Below, piece after piece: positions 1 through 4,731 of a DNA stretch of 6,416 bases. The number at the start of each line of letters is the position of its first letter. Position 1 is the stretch's first letter. The stretch is from an uncultured Lachnospiraceae bacterium (GTDB lineage: Bacteria; Bacillota; Clostridia; Lachnospirales; Lachnospiraceae). The notes beneath the pieces are model-generated. The model saw nothing but the letters and a program-made list of their open reading frames with translations. It searched no databases and had not been told where the DNA came from. The stretch lies in the NCBI GenBank assembly GCA_946549155.1, contig CAMNQN010000189.1, positions 1 to 6,416 on the forward strand, in the 5' to 3' direction. The position numbers and the translations under genes are program-made.

Positions 1-60
1 ATCCAAAACAAATAACATGATTTTTTTAGACATGCTCCGACCCGTTTCCTGCGTATTCAA
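1..60 (-). CDS. 5' end of a gene cut by the window edge, probably the CUT2 sugar ABC permease
   Basis: Reading leftward, an open frame runs from position 60 to the window edge without a stop. Only about 20 codons are visible. A TTG at 58-60 lies 10 bases after a strong SD (GAAAGGGG, complement of 71-78) that directly follows the ATPase stop. This favours a start giving MNTQETGRSMSKKIMLFVLD. The in-frame ATG at 31-33 is the alternative (MSKKIMLFVLD), but only a poorly spaced GGAG lies before it. Identity is inferred from gene order: binding protein, double ATPase, then an RbsC/MglC-like membrane permease is the usual order for this transporter class. The visible residues (polar, then a hydrophobic onset) fit but do not prove it. 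The importer needs a permease and none lies elsewhere in the window. Confidence 0.55.
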   Translation of the reverse strand, partial: MNTQETGRSMSKKIMLFVLD

Positions 61-78
61 AATAAATCAACCCCTTTC

Positions 79-1587
79 TTATCTTCGGTAAGCAATCTGA
101 TCCGGGATTACACCGGACATACAGCAGGCGTAAAGCTCATCTACCGAGCAACGGTCCGGATCAACCTCCCCCACCAGCCTTCCCTGGCACATAATCAGGA
201 TACGGTTACATACCTCCAGCAGTTCTTCCAGCTCCGTAGAAACAAAAATAGAAGAAACCCCCATCTTACTTTCCTCCCACATAATCTCAAAAATCTGCTG
301 TTTCGCATTCACATCAATTCCCCTGGAGGGTTCATCATACATCATAATCTTTGGTTTCGTGCTAAGCCAGTTTCCCACAACCACCTTCTGCTGATTTCCG
401 CCGGACAAGGTACTGCAGGGAGAATCCAGCCCCGGGACCTTAATCTGCAGACTTTCAATCTGTTCTTTCGCATTCCTGTTTCTTTTCTTTTTGTCTTCCA
501 GAATCTTATATTTTATATTGTCTCTTATACTGGCGTAATTCAGATTATCCCTCACCGAATGGATCAGGATTACCCCCTGTGTTTTTCTCTCCTCCGGGGT
601 CAATCCCACACCGGCCTCAATCATATGAATCGGATCAAGCTTCGTTACCCGACATCCCTCTATTTCTATGGTTCCAGTCTGAAATTTATCAGCACCGAAT
701 ATCGCTCTCAAAAGCTCCGTACGCCCGGATCCCAGCATCCCCGCGATTCCCAACACTTCTCCTTTGTATAAATCAAAGCTGATATCTGTGAATGTTCTTT
801 TCTGCGTTAAATTTTTTACTGACATGATGATTTCCCTGCCAGGAACCACATCCTCCGGACGCTTGCGAATGGACACCTGTCCGAACATCATATTGATAAT
901 ATCCTTGTTATTCAATTCTTCCAAATGTCTCTGACCAATAAATTGTCCGTCCCTCAGAACAATGATATCATCTGCAACATGATGAATTTCCTGAAGCTTG
1001 TGCGTAATATAAATGACAATAATATTTCTCTCCTTCAGCGTCTTAACAAACTCCAAAAGATGCTGCACTTCTCCCTGGGCCAATGAAGACGTAGGTTCAT
1101 CCAGCATAAGCATACGAGGAGAATAGCTTATGGCTTTGGTAATCTCCACAATCTGACGCTGCCACATACTCAGATTCTGAACCACTTCATGAGAATCAAT
1201 CTTTACTCCCATGGTTTTCAGAAGCTCATCCGCATCACGATAGGCCCTCTTCCAATCGATCATCCTTCCCTTTTTAGGCATTCTGTTCAGAAAAATATTC
1301 TCAGCCACCGTCAAGCCCGGGATAAGGCTCATTTCCTGGTATATGGTGGCAATTCCTTTTTCATGAGCATCGCCGGGTGTTTTAAAATCAACCCTCTCAT
1401 CGTCAATAAACAGTTCCCCGCTCGTAGGCTGAATAACACCGGCAAATATTTTCACAAACGTAGATTTTCCGGAACCGTTTTTCCCCAGAAGCGCATATAC
1501 CTTTCCACTCTCGAGTTCAAGGGAAACATGATCCAGCGCCCGGCATCCCGGATAATCCTTTACAATATTTTTTGCTACAATTTTCAT
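79..1587 (-). CDS. Sugar ABC transporter ATP-binding protein, double NBD (RbsA/MglA type, CUT2)
   Basis: This 502-residue cytoplasmic ATPase would power import of a monosaccharide-type substrate. It has two fused nucleotide-binding domains, the usual architecture and length for RbsA/MglA/XylG. NBD1 (about 4-235) has Walker A GKNGSGKST at 35-43, an aberrant signature LSMWQRQ at 139-145, Walker B ending LMLDEP at 160-165, and the switch histidine in THK (about 195-197). NBD2 (about 255-490) has a degenerate Walker A, GMLGSGRT at 283-290, with Arg for the catalytic Lys. It also has an intact LSGGNQQK signature at 394-401 and Walker B with DEPSRGID at 418-425. An asymmetric pair with degenerate NBD2 Walker A is normal in this family. 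The ATG at 1587 is chosen because GGAAAGGG lies 7 bases upstream and the protein then starts MKIVAKNIVKDYPG, as family members do. A TTG at 1608 is an in-frame alternative. It lies between the binding-protein gene and the partial permease. The exact sugar cannot be read from this subunit. Confidence 0.95.
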   Translation of the reverse strand: MKIVAKNIVKDYPGCRALDHVSLELESGKVYALLGKNGSGKSTFVKIFAGVIQPTSGELFIDDERVDFKTPGDAHEKGIATIYQEMSLIPGLTVAENIFLNRMPKKGRMIDWKRAYRDADELLKTMGVKIDSHEVVQNLSMWQRQIVEITKAISYSPRMLMLDEPTSSLAQGEVQHLLEFVKTLKERNIIVIYITHKLQEIHHVADDIIVLRDGQFIGQRHLEELNNKDIINMMFGQVSIRKRPEDVVPGREIIMSVKNLTQKRTFTDISFDLYKGEVLGIAGMLGSGRTELLRAIFGADKFQTGTIEIEGCRVTKLDPIHMIEAGVGLTPEERKTQGVILIHSVRDNLNYASIRDNIKYKILEDKKKRNRNAKEQIESLQIKVPGLDSPCSTLSGGNQQKVVVGNWLSTKPKIMMYDEPSRGIDVNAKQQIFEIMWEESKMGVSSIFVSTELEELLEVCNRILIMCQGRLVGEVDPDRCSVDELYACCMSGVIPDQIAYRR

Positions 1588-1589
1588 AA

Positions 1590-1631
1590 CTAAACCCTTT
1601 CCAGACAAAGCTTACCTTCTTGCTCTCGCAT
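1590..1631 (-). other. Possible 13-codon leader ORF just before the ATPase gene
   Basis: Leftward from the ATG at 1629-1631 there is a 13-codon frame (MREQEGKLCLERV) ending in TAG at 1590-1592, two bases before the ATPase ATG. A TAGGAG-like SD lies about 9-10 bases before it. The tight stop/start arrangement would suit translational coupling. It is too short to test by composition and may be chance. Confidence 0.2.
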
Positions 1632-1660
1632 GACAAGGTTTCTCCTACAGAAGAGCCAAC

Positions 1661-1701
1661 GCTCCGATCCGATTTATTTTATAATCATATCGGACCGGAG
1701 C
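1661..1701 (-). other. Intercistronic stem-loop between binding-protein and ATPase genes
   Basis: Arms 1661-1673 (GCTCCGATCCGAT) and 1689-1701 (ATCGGACCGGAGC) form a 13-bp stem with a 15-nt AT-rich loop. In the leftward transcript the single mismatch becomes a G·U wobble, so the stem is continuous on that strand; on the opposite strand it would be A/C. It starts 12 bases after the binding-protein stop. No U-tract follows, so it is not a standard intrinsic terminator. Such hairpins after binding-protein genes are known to block 3' exonucleases and keep that mRNA segment more abundant than the ATPase and permease part. That role is inferred here. Confidence 0.75.
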
Positions 1702-1713
1702 TCAAATATTTAT

Positions 1714-2682
1714 CTACTTATAATTTTCCGCAACGTACTCTTCAATCGCCTCAGGATCATCACGAGTCAGAAGGAAGCCCGGCGTTGACTCAGTGGTACC
1801 CGTGGCCTCTACCTCGCCATTCAGGTACTTAATCAACATCGTCGCAGACTGGTAGCCCTGTGCATACGGATCCTGAACAACAATACCCTGAAGAATATCA
1901 TTTTCATCCAGAAGCTGCTGGCAAATACCCTCCTGTGCATCATAACCGAATGCGTAAATCTGTCCTGCCTTGCCGCTCTGTGCAATCGCCTGCACCGTAC
2001 CCTGAAGTCCGCCGCCGTTTGCGCAGTAGAAAAGATCAATATCATCATTGGCCGTAATAATGTCACTGGCTGCCGTCAAAGAGAGGTCTTCCTTCTCAGC
2101 CCCCTGATCCGCAACGATGGTATACTCAATCCCCGCTTCATCAAGTGCCGCAAAAAATCCACCATAACGGTTAGAAGACTGCTCCGGAAGCTGATGATCA
2201 TAATGGATCAAACCAAATTTCACCGGACGGTCAAATTTTTCAGCGATCCATTTTGCCGCATATTCTCCCACTAGATATCCATTTGCATAATCATCAGACG
2301 CATATCCTCCTACAAGGAAATCTGAATCAGCAATCTCCATATTTACGGAACCGATTGCTACACCCTGAGCCGCCGCCGCGCTTAAGGTCGCCAGCGAAGC
2401 CTCTTTATCCAGAGGGGCAATACAGATTGCGTCAACGCCCTGTCCTGCATAGGTATTAATTAACTCTACCTCTCGAGCCTGGTCATTGTTAGAGTTAGAA
2501 GAAACAAATTCCGCCCCGTTCTCCGCACAGGCATCTGCCATACCAGTAATCAGGGCATTCATAAACTCGTCATCCTGCATTACAATACCAGCAATCGTAA
2601 TATCATCGGCATAAGCCGTGACAGAAACCATAGACACCACCATAGAAGCCGCAATCAGTCCAGCAACAAGTTTTCTTTTCAT
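1714..2682 (-). CDS. Sugar ABC transporter substrate-binding protein (RbsB-like, Peripla_BP_4 type)
   Basis: This 322-residue exported protein should capture the substrate outside the membrane and deliver it to the permease. The ATG at 2680-2682 has an SD (GGAAAGAAGG) a few bases upstream and begins a clear Sec signal: MKRK, a hydrophobic stretch to about residue 21, then AYA at 23-25 followed by DD, giving likely cleavage after A25. The open frame extends 47 codons further upstream, but that part is leader sequence with no SD. The mature part has the two-lobe type I periplasmic-binding pattern: ITIAGIVMQDDEFMNALITG (28-47), VDAICIAPLD (83-92), VAIGSVNME (108-116) and a late DPYAQGYQSA (271-280). 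These correspond to the RbsB-type fold. Its four cysteines (52, 87, 219, 254) are all in the mature part and no lipobox is visible, which is unusual for a Gram-positive binding protein. It is the first gene of the leftward operon. The ligand is unknown; ribose, galactose, other sugars or autoinducer-2-like molecules all use this fold. Confidence 0.93.
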   Translation of the reverse strand: MKRKLVAGLIAASMVVSMVSVTAYADDITIAGIVMQDDEFMNALITGMADACAENGAEFVSSNSNNDQAREVELINTYAGQGVDAICIAPLDKEASLATLSAAAAQGVAIGSVNMEIADSDFLVGGYASDDYANGYLVGEYAAKWIAEKFDRPVKFGLIHYDHQLPEQSSNRYGGFFAALDEAGIEYTIVADQGAEKEDLSLTAASDIITANDDIDLFYCANGGGLQGTVQAIAQSGKAGQIYAFGYDAQEGICQQLLDENDILQGIVVQDPYAQGYQSATMLIKYLNGEVEATGTTESTPGFLLTRDDPEAIEEYVAENYK

Positions 2683-2755
2683 AAATTTTACCTTCTTTCC
2701 TTCAAATAATCGTTTTGTAATCCATATTTTTATAGTTACCTTTACTCTTGCAATT

Positions 2756-2772
2756 TTGAACGACAGTTTTCC
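2756..2772 (+). repeat. 17-nt direct repeat, copy 1 (leftward leader)
   Basis: TTGAACGACAGTTTTCC here matches 3058-3074 at 16 of 17 positions in the same orientation. This copy lies inside the predicted leader of the binding-protein mRNA, where it is transcribed as the complement (GGAAAACUGUCGUUCAA). It may be a paired regulator site or an RNA-pairing segment. Confidence 0.55.
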
Positions 2773-2776
2773 TGTA

Positions 2777-2821
2777 TCACCTGCCAGACAGCTGTTTCTG
2801 GCAAAACAACTCAAACCTCCC
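2777..2821 (-). promoter_or_regulatory. Strong SD, possible leader peptide and hairpin in the binding-protein mRNA leader
   Basis: On the leftward strand GGGAGG (complement of 2816-2821) stands 134 bases before the binding-protein start. A TTG (2807-2809) follows six bases later and opens a 10-codon frame, MFCQKQLSGR, ending in TGA at 2777-2779. The frame covers a hairpin with 7-bp arms TGCCAGA (2782-2788) and TCTGGCA (2797-2803) and an 8-nt loop. No U-tract follows the hairpin. A leader peptide overlapping a stem could be an attenuation-like device, but either part may be chance. No known riboswitch class was recognised. Confidence 0.3.
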
Positions 2822-2847
2822 AATTCATTAAATACTTATCTTTTACC

Positions 2848-2865
2848 AATAAATACGCATTTATT
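2848..2865. promoter_or_regulatory. Candidate operator: near-perfect 18-bp palindrome
   Basis: AATAAATACGCATTTATT pairs with its own complement at 8 of 9 position pairs, with a central CG step. It lies about 4-21 bases downstream of the predicted leftward transcription start, a typical repressor site for the binding-protein operon. The encoded GntR regulator is the natural candidate binder. The central CG also loosely recalls catabolite-control (cre) sites, but several cre consensus bases are wrong. Confidence 0.45.
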
Positions 2866-2875
2866 CGATGAATTA

Positions 2876-2905
2876 ATACTAACATATCACTTTGTTTTCT
2901 GTCAA
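2876..2905 (-). promoter_or_regulatory. Predicted promoter of the sugar importer operon
   Basis: On the leftward strand a perfect -35 TTGACA (complement of 2900-2905) is followed after 18 bp by TAGTAT (complement of 2876-2881). TGT directly precedes the -10, giving an extended TGn motif. The start would be near 2869, leaving a leader of about 187 nt before the binding-protein ATG. Confidence 0.6.
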
Positions 2906-2911
2906 TGAACA

Positions 2912-2928
2912 ATATATGCCAAATATAT
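2912..2928. promoter_or_regulatory. AT-rich dyad upstream of the importer promoter
   Basis: ATATAT (2912-2917) and ATATAT (2923-2928) flank GCCAA. The site is just upstream of the -35, where activators often bind. In such AT-rich DNA the dyad could easily be chance. Confidence 0.2.
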
Positions 2929-2974
2929 CTACCGTAATTTGTCTATTATTCACAAATTCTTTTTAATTAAACCA

Positions 2975-2991
2975 GAAACAATCATAGTTTC
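2975..2991. promoter_or_regulatory. 17-bp dyad GAAAC-N7-GTTTC
   Basis: GAAACAATCATAGTTTC has 5-bp perfect outer arms and pairs at 7 of 8 position pairs around a central C. It lies between the two divergent promoters, centred about 77 bp before the predicted rightward start. It is a plausible regulator site of unknown partner. Confidence 0.3.
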
Positions 2992-3024
2992 ATTCGTATT
3001 TATTTTTCTCTCTCATGTTTTTTC

Positions 3025-3053
3025 TTGATTTTTCCATTAATTGTGTGTAAGAT
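3025..3053 (+). promoter_or_regulatory. Predicted promoter of the amidotransferase-like/GntR operon
   Basis: TTGATT (3025-3030) and TAAGAT (3048-3053) are separated by exactly 17 bp. The start would be near 3060, so the second copy of the 17-nt repeat would begin at or next to the transcription start. The leader is about 85 nt. Confidence 0.6.
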
Positions 3054-3057
3054 ATAG

Positions 3058-3074
3058 TTGAATGACAGTTTTCC
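3058..3074 (+). repeat. 17-nt direct repeat, copy 2 (rightward start site and leader)
   Basis: TTGAATGACAGTTTTCC differs from 2756-2772 at one base. It overlaps the predicted rightward start, a classic place for a repressor site. Its last six bases also form the base of the SD-sequestering stem at 3069-3136. Confidence 0.55.
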
Positions 3075-3136
3075 GTTAAATTATGAATCAAACAATCCTC
3101 AAATATCATTTCAGAAAACCATAATTTAATGGAGGA
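3069..3136 (+). promoter_or_regulatory. Leader stem-loop that pairs with the ribosome binding site
   Basis: Bases 3069-3085 pair with 3120-3136 over 17 consecutive positions: 14 Watson-Crick and three G·U pairs. The inner ten (TTAAATTATG with CATAATTTAA) are perfect. The loop is 34 nt. The 3' arm includes the whole GGAGG (3131-3135) of the gene at 3145, so folding should hide the SD. The loop also holds CCTC (3096-3099), able to pair with GAGG in an alternative fold. A frame without an SD (ATG 3083, 13 codons, TAA 3122-3124) spans the loop. The function as a translational switch is inferred. Confidence 0.5.
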
Positions 3137-3144
3137 ACAAAAAT

Positions 3145-3897
3145 ATGAATAAAAAACTTTCTGTATTATTTGTCGGTGAAACGGAATTGTTCCAGGGAGG
3201 TGATCTCAAAGGTTTTGATTTGACCTTCTGTCTTGAATACAGAGAAGCCTTTCTTCCTATGAAAAAGATGCTGGAGATTCTTGGGCACTCCTTTACTCAC
3301 ATTCCCAGCCATCTGGTTGCCCGGGATTTTCCACGGACACTGGAAGCACTGGAAAAATACGATGTAATCCTGCTCAGCGACATTGGCTCCAATGCCTTCC
3401 TTCTGCTTCCGGAATGCAGGAACTGTCAGCGCACTGTAAACCTGTTAAAACTGATTCGGGACTATGTAGAAAACGGCGGTGCCTTTGCAATGATCGGCGG
3501 ATATTCCACTTTCATGGGATATGAGGCGAAAGGCAACTGGAAGGATACTCCCGTGGAAGAAATCCTTCCCGTCACCATGCTCCCGTATGATGACCGCAGA
3601 GAAACCCCCGAAGGCGCGGACCTGATCTGTTGTCCGGAGCTTCATCCGGTACTGGAGGGTTTTCCCAAAAAATGGCCCTATCTCCTGGGATACAATAAAC
3701 TGATTGCCAAGGATAATGCAGATGTGATCTTAGAGTATGAAGGCGATCCGATTATTTCCCTGGGTACCTATGGAAAGGGAAGAACCATGGCCTACGCAAC
3801 AGACTGCACCGCCCACTGGGCTCCCCCTGCCATGACAGAATGGGAGTTTTATCCCCTGCTGTGGAATCGCCTCCTTTTGTGGCTGGCGAAAGACTGA
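3145..3897 (+). CDS. Glutamine amidotransferase-like (class I GATase fold) protein, function unknown
   Basis: This 250-residue protein starts at an ATG ten bases after the first G-run of GGAGG (3131-3135). It has no signal peptide or membrane segment, so it should be cytoplasmic. The pattern fits the putative glutamine amidotransferase family PF07090 (GATase1_like, ThuA-related fold): beta-strand LSVLFVGE (5-12), YDVILLSDIGSN (72-83), an elbow-like AFAMIGGYSTFMGY (113-126), LPVTMLPYDDR (141-151), HPVLEGFP (167-174) and a C-terminal GKGRTMAYATDCTAHWAPP (210-228). At the elbow, where a true class I amidotransferase has GxCxG, this protein has GGYSTFMG, so the nucleophilic cysteine is absent. 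Ammonia transfer from glutamine is therefore unlikely. H224 in TAHW is a candidate functional residue. It heads a two-gene operon with a UTRA regulator and is divergent from a sugar importer, which suggests work on, or sensing of, a carbohydrate-related ligand. The specific reaction is unknown. Confidence 0.85.
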   Translation: MNKKLSVLFVGETELFQGGDLKGFDLTFCLEYREAFLPMKKMLEILGHSFTHIPSHLVARDFPRTLEALEKYDVILLSDIGSNAFLLLPECRNCQRTVNLLKLIRDYVENGGAFAMIGGYSTFMGYEAKGNWKDTPVEEILPVTMLPYDDRRETPEGADLICCPELHPVLEGFPKKWPYLLGYNKLIAKDNADVILEYEGDPIISLGTYGKGRTMAYATDCTAHWAPPAMTEWEFYPLLWNRLLLWLAKD

Positions 3898-3920
3898 TAA
3901 TTTTCCAAAAGGAACACTAT

Positions 3921-4667
3921 ATGGATTTTACAAATATTAAACTGGATAAATCCAGCAAGACCCCTTTATATCTGCAACTAAAGGAACACATGTTAAAAGC
4001 GATCTGGGATAAAGATCTCACTCCAGGAGACCTGATTCCCAGTGAAGGCACTCTGTCTGAAATGCTGGGAATCAGCAAATCAACTATTCGTCAATGTATG
4101 ACGGAGTTGTCCAACGAAGGTTATATCGAAAAGAAAAGAAACCGCGGCACAATTATCCTTGACAGAAAACTGAACCTCGGTTTTTCAGACGGTATCTCAA
4201 GCTTTACCAACCGTATTACCCAGTTTGGTATGCTTCCAATGACAAAATTACTTCAATTATCCGTGGATGATTGTCCGAAAAAAATTGCTAATATGCTGAA
4301 CATTGACGAAAGTCAAAAAATAATCCGGTTGATCAGGCTAAGATATGCCGACAATATGCCCGTCCTGTATATTGATTCCTACCTATCCTACGAGGAGAAC
4401 CGATTTATCCTCGGGCATGATTTTTCAAAGGAATCCTTATATGATCTTCTGGATCAAAACTCTGAAAACAAAATTACAAGAGTGGAACGGACCGTTTATG
4501 CCTCTGAAGCCTCCACTGATGTGGCAAAAGCATTCAATGTAAAAGCCGGATATCCTATGCTGACCGTCGAAACAAACGCTTTTGATAAAAACGATATTAT
4601 ACGGGAATATTCCATCTCATATTCCCCGGGCTCCAGAAACCAATATAAATTCACGATTACGAGATGA
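3921..4667 (+). CDS. GntR-family (HutC subfamily) transcriptional regulator with UTRA domain
   Basis: This 248-residue DNA-binding protein is likely a ligand-responsive repressor. The N-terminal winged helix-turn-helix covers about 13-80: PLYLQLKEHML (15-25), PGDLIPSEGTLSEMLGIS (35-52), KSTIRQCMTELSNEGYIEKK (53-72) and the wing NRGTIIL (74-80). A linker leads into a UTRA effector domain (about 95-245): IIRLIRLRYADNMPVLYIDS (134-153), ESLYDLL (171-177), ITRVERTVYASEAS (185-198) and a final REYSISYSPGSRNQYKF (228-244). UTRA domains of this subfamily usually bind sugar phosphates, amino sugars, histidine-pathway compounds or similar small molecules. The ATG at 3921 is preceded by AAAAGGA at 3907-3913 with good spacing. 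The longer frame from 3840 would overlap the previous gene and lacks this support. It starts 23 bp after the preceding stop, so co-transcription is likely. Autoregulation and control of the divergent importer are inferred from position. Confidence 0.95.
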   Translation: MDFTNIKLDKSSKTPLYLQLKEHMLKAIWDKDLTPGDLIPSEGTLSEMLGISKSTIRQCMTELSNEGYIEKKRNRGTIILDRKLNLGFSDGISSFTNRITQFGMLPMTKLLQLSVDDCPKKIANMLNIDESQKIIRLIRLRYADNMPVLYIDSYLSYEENRFILGHDFSKESLYDLLDQNSENKITRVERTVYASEASTDVAKAFNVKAGYPMLTVETNAFDKNDIIREYSISYSPGSRNQYKFTITR

Positions 4668-4668
4668 T

Positions 4669-4725
4669 AAAAGTCACCCTCCAGCAGATGCAAACGCATT
4701 GGCCCTGCCAGAGGGTGACTTTTTT
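4669..4725. terminator. Bidirectional intrinsic terminator between convergent genes
   Basis: A perfect 13-bp stem joins AAAAGTCACCCTC (4669-4681) and GAGGGTGACTTTT (4711-4723), running into T residues on the plus strand (to 4725) and into TTTTATC on the minus strand. The 29-nt interior can extend the fold: GCAG (4684-4687) with CTGC (4705-4708), and ATGC (4688-4691) with GCAT (4696-4699) around AAAC. It begins two bases after the GntR stop and ends 7 bp before the transporter's stop codon, so it should end transcription from both sides. Confidence 0.93.
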
Positions 4726-4731
4726 AGCCGC

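Larger units (their letters stand above)
2683..3144. promoter_or_regulatory. Divergent control region between importer operon and amidotransferase/GntR operon
   Basis: A 462-bp AT-rich stretch between two divergently read genes. It holds no convincing protein gene. It contains one candidate promoter for each direction, a leader of about 187 nt on the left side and about 85 nt on the right side, several dyads, and a 17-nt repeat shared by both leaders. A GntR-family regulator encoded in the rightward operon is the obvious candidate to bind here; this is inference from gene arrangement. Confidence 0.8.

Noticed and set aside
1189..1593. Plus-strand frame of 134 codons opposite the ABC ATPase
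   Set aside because: It lies antisense to conserved Walker motifs, and its residues show no family pattern or SD support.
2683..2823. 47-codon N-terminal extension of the binding protein
   Set aside because: It begins at a TTG without an SD. The inner ATG at 2682 has an SD and starts a typical signal peptide.
2848..2865. Catabolite-control (cre) site reading of the palindrome
   Set aside because: The central CG fits, but about four positions of the cre consensus do not, so CcpA control is not supported.
2822..2874. Inverted repeat AATTCAT/ATGAATT around the importer start region
   Set aside because: The arms are only 7 bp, AT-rich and 39 bases apart, so chance is likely.
3840..3920. 27-codon N-terminal extension of the GntR regulator
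   Set aside because: It overlaps the preceding gene, whereas the ATG at 3921 has its own SD and gives a normal family N-terminus.
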